A stretch of 64,000 nucleotides of DNA. Source: JBHELB01 sp041859045 (lineage in GTDB: Bacteria > Hydrogenedentota > Hydrogenedentia > Hydrogenedentales > SLHB01). The notes beneath the pieces are model-generated. The model was not told the DNA's origin. It ran no database searches and worked only from the letters and a program-made list of their open reading frames with translations. The DNA is taken from contig JBHELB010000026.1 in assembly GCA_041859045.1 (NCBI GenBank), forward strand, positions 62,001 to 126,000, in the 5' to 3' direction. Numbering within the stretch: the first letter of the stretch is position 1; the number at the start of each line of letters is the position of its first letter. Both the position numbers and the translations under genes were made by a program. Positions 61,013 through 64,000 of this stretch are shown in pieces.

Positions 61013-61813
61013 CTACGATGCTGCCGGGGGCATGGGGGTGGCGGCCGGAGGCGCGCCCGGCGGAGGGGGCGGCGGAGGAGTCTCGGCGCGTGCGTTCGCT
61101 TCCTCTTTGGTCATTACCACTACAGAATCACCCTCGAAAACGACCTCGAAATTGGGAAAACGGGCCGGCAATTGCTCACGAAGAAGCGCAAACAACTGCG
61201 TGGCTGGCGCGACCTCCACTGTCCACAGACGTTCCGCCTGAGGGATTGCCTGCACCCCGGCGCTGGCCGAAGCGGCAATCTGTTTGCGCTGGGCGATGTC
61301 CGCCAATACTTCCAGCAGGTCTTTGTTGTCGTACTTCACCGGTGCCGCATCGAGCGGTTCGCGCAGCTTGGCGCTTAACGCGGGCGACAGCTTTTGCGCC
61401 GTGATTTCGCTAAGCGGCTCTTTGCCGTTCTTGGCTTTATCCCCCGTGCGCTGGTCGCTCGGATTGAAGTCATCATACTCCACCGACTTAACGAGGCTGC
61501 GCGGGATATCCAAGGTGACCGAACTATCGGAGATCTCCACGCGGAAGTCGGTAGGGGTCCGTCGTAGTATCTGAACGCCGCTCAGCACCGTACCCGAGGT
61601 AAGTGTAACCACGTCGCCCTTGGGCTTGGGCGGCGGCGCGGGCGCGGCGGAAGTTGCGGGAGCATCCGTGGAGGCGGGCGGTTCGGCAGTTGCCGCCGGC
61701 GGGGCCGCGGTATCCGTGGGTGGGGCCGGTGGAGCGTCAGGGGCTGGTGCCTGAGCCACCGCCGACAAAGGCAGCGCCACGAGCGCGACTGCGGTCCAAA
61801 CAAACAACTTCAT
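61013..61813 (-). CDS. Secreted Ala/Pro-rich hypothetical protein
   Basis: A 266-residue protein starting at 61813, where AAGGGG lies seven bases upstream. A Sec signal peptide ends near AVAQA. Residues 21-65 are a low-complexity Ala/Pro/Thr linker. GDVVTLTSGTVLSGVQIL and FRVEISDSSVTLDIPRSLVKSVEY form a small beta domain like those in general secreted proteins of PVC bacteria. Residues about 150-235 form an alpha/beta domain (LLEVLADIAQRKQIAA, WTVEVAPATQLFALLREQL) reminiscent of secretin/TonB short N-terminal modules. The tail is Pro-rich. Function unknown. Confidence 0.7.
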   Translation of the reverse strand: MKLFVWTAVALVALPLSAVAQAPAPDAPPAPPTDTAAPPAATAEPPASTDAPATSAAPAPPPKPKGDVVTLTSGTVLSGVQILRRTPTDFRVEISDSSVTLDIPRSLVKSVEYDDFNPSDQRTGDKAKNGKEPLSEITAQKLSPALSAKLREPLDAAPVKYDNKDLLEVLADIAQRKQIAASASAGVQAIPQAERLWTVEVAPATQLFALLREQLPARFPNFEVVFEGDSVVVMTKEEANARAETPPPPPPPGAPPAATPMPPAAS

Positions 61814-61971
61814 GAATGGCCCCTTTCTCCCCAAGGAAAGAACACCGCCTTCCTCTCCGTCAAGCCGCCTTACAGAGCGCATTCTAGCCCCCTCCCGTCC
61901 GGGGGTCAACCGGATTGCTTCAGGGCGATCGCGTCAAAACTGCCCCCTCATCCACCCCGGCGCGTGGCCCG

Positions 61972-62077
61972 TAGAGCAGTTTAAGCAAAGCCGTAGCCAC
62001 TTGGCGCTACACATTTCAAGAAATGGCGCGGGATAGACCTCGGAAAACGGCCACGCCATTTTTTAAAATGCTTTAGC
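61972..62077. repeat. 106-bp interspersed element, copy 2
   Basis: This copy differs from bases 3553-3658 at three positions, lies in the same orientation and has the same length. It keeps the terminal inverted repeats and the internal palindrome, one change turning an A-T pair into G-T. It lies in an intergenic region and interrupts no gene. Confidence 0.85.
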
Positions 62078-62129
62078 GCCCGGCCTCCGTGCCGAGCTCT
62101 GTGCCTCCAGCCTCGCAGGGGCGATTGAC

Positions 62130-62410
62130 TGTAGCCCAGCGCTTCAGCGCTGGGTTTCCGACGCAAAAGAGAAGAGTGCCGTAGGCACGGTTGAGTGTTT
62201 GGCCAAAACCTTCAACCGTCCCTACGGGTCTTCTTGTTGGGGGAGGCACAGGATCCCAGCACTGAAGTGCTGGGCTACCCTCAATCGTCCCGGCGGGACG
62301 TGAAGAACACCGCGATACATGGGCACTTTTTCGAAGGTGGTCATGCGGTGCTACTGCATTGCTCCCGCGGCCATGGAGACGAAGACGCCCGACACGGAGG
62401 TCGGGCGCTA
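62130..62410. repeat. Cluster of REP-like palindromes
   Basis: Several perfect or near-perfect palindromes lie close together: CCCAGCGCT/AGCGCTGGG at 62135-62154, GTGCC/GGCAC at 62176-62188, CCCAGCACT/AGTGCTGGG at 62255-62274, CGTCCCG/CGGGACG at 62286-62300 and CGCCCGAC/GTCGGGCG at 62386-62407. The first and third are variants of one sequence. They resemble REP elements mobilised by RAYT transposases. No such transposase gene is in the window. Confidence 0.7.
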
Positions 62411-62849
62411 CAAAGAGTAAGACAAGCAAAAAAAAGAGTGAAGGATGCGCTCTGAAAAATGAAAAGGCGGATTCAAATGCAATAATCCTGCGGTTTGCCT
62501 TGACGGAGGAGTCGCAGCAATCCAACTCGTGCATCTGTCTGGTGCGCGGGCCGGACTTTGATGTGGTGTCTCTGAGGCAGCCTTTCGGAGAAAAGCGGGT
62601 GGGCGGGAGAGGCGCGGTCGGGGTTTTGGGGCGGCAAGTTGCGCGGTCGGCGGCGGGGGCGCGGGAGCGCCGATCAAGATCTTCTTGTGCTGTATAGGTC
62701 TCACTCTCGTTATCGATTTATGCATTGGGCTAGTACTCAAATTCTCCCTAATTACAGGGGGTTTCGCGATTGCCCCGGGGGAGGACGGGCGATTCGGCGA
62801 GGGGCGGGGATGGGGAAAAAGCGTGCCGAAAATTATTTTGAAAAAAGTG
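62411..62849. other. Intergenic region upstream of the rRNA promoters
   Basis: About 440 bases with no gene I can support. The last 25 bases (62829-62849) are A/T-rich and may serve as an UP element for the first rRNA promoter. Confidence 0.5.
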
Positions 62850-62878
62850 TTGACATGGGGGGCTGGGTGTGCTAAGCT
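62850..62878 (+). promoter_or_regulatory. rRNA promoter P1
   Basis: A perfect TTGACA at 62850-62855 and TAAGCT at 62873-62878 are exactly 17 bases apart, preceded by an A/T-rich stretch as expected of an UP element. Confidence 0.75.
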
Positions 62879-62976
62879 CCCGGTCCGTTTGGCGCACGAC
62901 AGTGTGCTGAACGGGGTGGGTTGACCCGGTTGGGGCGGCCGCGCGGGTTAGGTCTCGGCGGCGCGAAACAAAAGGG

Positions 62977-63005
62977 TTGACAAACCGCTTGGAGCGTGGT
63001 AACAT
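62977..63005 (+). promoter_or_regulatory. rRNA promoter P2
   Basis: A second perfect TTGACA at 62977-62982 with TAACAT at 63000-63005, again 17 bases apart and about 127 bases after P1. The leader to the 16S start is then about 315 bases. Confidence 0.75.
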
Positions 63006-63150
63006 ACGCCTTTGTGCGGGGTCGAAAGACCTTCGCCGCTGATGTTAGATGCAACGCCCACATGGCCCGTTCGGGTCATGCTGCCCAGACGGAACGGCAG
63101 GGAAGACTGTCGCCTGTTGGGGCGGAGCGTGGTGTGCCGAGAGGCGACGA

Positions 63151-63161
63151 GCTCTTTGAAA
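63151..63161 (+). promoter_or_regulatory. boxA antitermination signal in the rRNA leader
   Basis: GCTCTTTGAAA matches the boxA element (consensus TGCTCTTTAACA) bound by NusB/NusE in rRNA leaders. It lies about 170 bases before the 16S 5' end. Confidence 0.65.
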
Positions 63162-63326
63162 GTTGAATACGGTGCATGCCTTGTAAACAAGGTCATGTTA
63201 AGATGAGTAAGGTAAACACACGACGAGTAATCGTCGAAATGTTTTACCCCCAACTCCAATTCTTATTCTGTAACAACAGAAGCAGAATCAAACTTGCTCA
63301 TATCAGCGGCAACGCTGATCGAGTTT

Positions 63327-64000
<674 letters not shown>

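Overview
The window is 64 kb of GC-rich, gene-dense bacterial chromosome ending inside a 16S rRNA gene that runs off the right edge. The cell looks diderm: it has a Wzm/Wzt-type polysaccharide exporter, TatC/TatB, and long Sec-exported proteins with C-terminal membrane anchors. The 16S fragment carries the EUB338-III version of the universal bacterial probe site instead of the standard one. Together with several palindromic interspersed repeats and zinc-ribbon proteins, this points to an uncultivated lineage in or near the PVC group (Verrucomicrobiota, Lentisphaerota or Hydrogenedentota-like). That placement is an inference from a fragment; I cannot run a phylogeny.

Layout. 1-0.5 kb: end of an MFS transporter with a strong terminator. 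0.6-3.4 kb (minus): two zinc-ribbon proteins and a GT4 glycosyltransferase in one operon. 3.6-13.8 kb (minus): a surface-polysaccharide cluster with a GT2, a double GT4, wzm, wzt, two methyltransferases and a sulfotransferase-like enzyme. Those last three share an accessory domain I do not recognise. 14-16.3 kb: a secreted repeat protein and galE. 16.4-19 kb (plus): pgsA-der-plsY. 19-26.6 kb: a secreted SGNH hydrolase with Ca-binding repeats, argS, a GH38 alpha-mannosidase and a class A beta-lactamase-like serine hydrolase. 26.6-28.8 kb: a Xer recombinase and a polytopic membrane protein. 29-32.7 kb (plus): tatC-tatB-larB-larC-coaD. 32.7-34.8 kb (minus): L,D-transpeptidase-fold protein, EEP phosphatase/nuclease, methyltransferase. 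35-41.4 kb (plus): nhaA, a uracil-DNA glycosylase-like protein, a YhaM-like OB-HD nuclease, a GH116 glycosidase and a small membrane protein. 41.5-46.3 kb: a 1606-residue activase of the 2-hydroxyacyl-CoA dehydratase type with permuted domain order. 46.4-53.8 kb (minus): two secreted proteins with CFI-box C-termini. 54.1-58.0 kb (minus): a three-gene two-component system. 58.4-60.3 kb: a barnase-type toxin followed by three tandem barstar genes. 60.4-63.3 kb: a zinc-ribbon protein, a secreted Ala/Pro-rich protein, and a long intergenic stretch with palindromic repeats and two tandem rRNA promoters.

The most notable locus is the barnase/barstar array. Each of the three barstar genes is followed by a decayed copy of the extreme C-terminus of a barnase gene. 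The array therefore looks like successive toxin-immunity modules whose toxin bodies were lost while the antitoxins were kept, comparable to orphan-module arrays in polymorphic toxin systems. The second notable locus is the polysaccharide cluster, where one new domain of about 125 residues is attached to three different enzymes. The third is a 106-bp element with terminal inverted repeats, present twice 58 kb apart, one copy of which supplies the stop codon of a gene.
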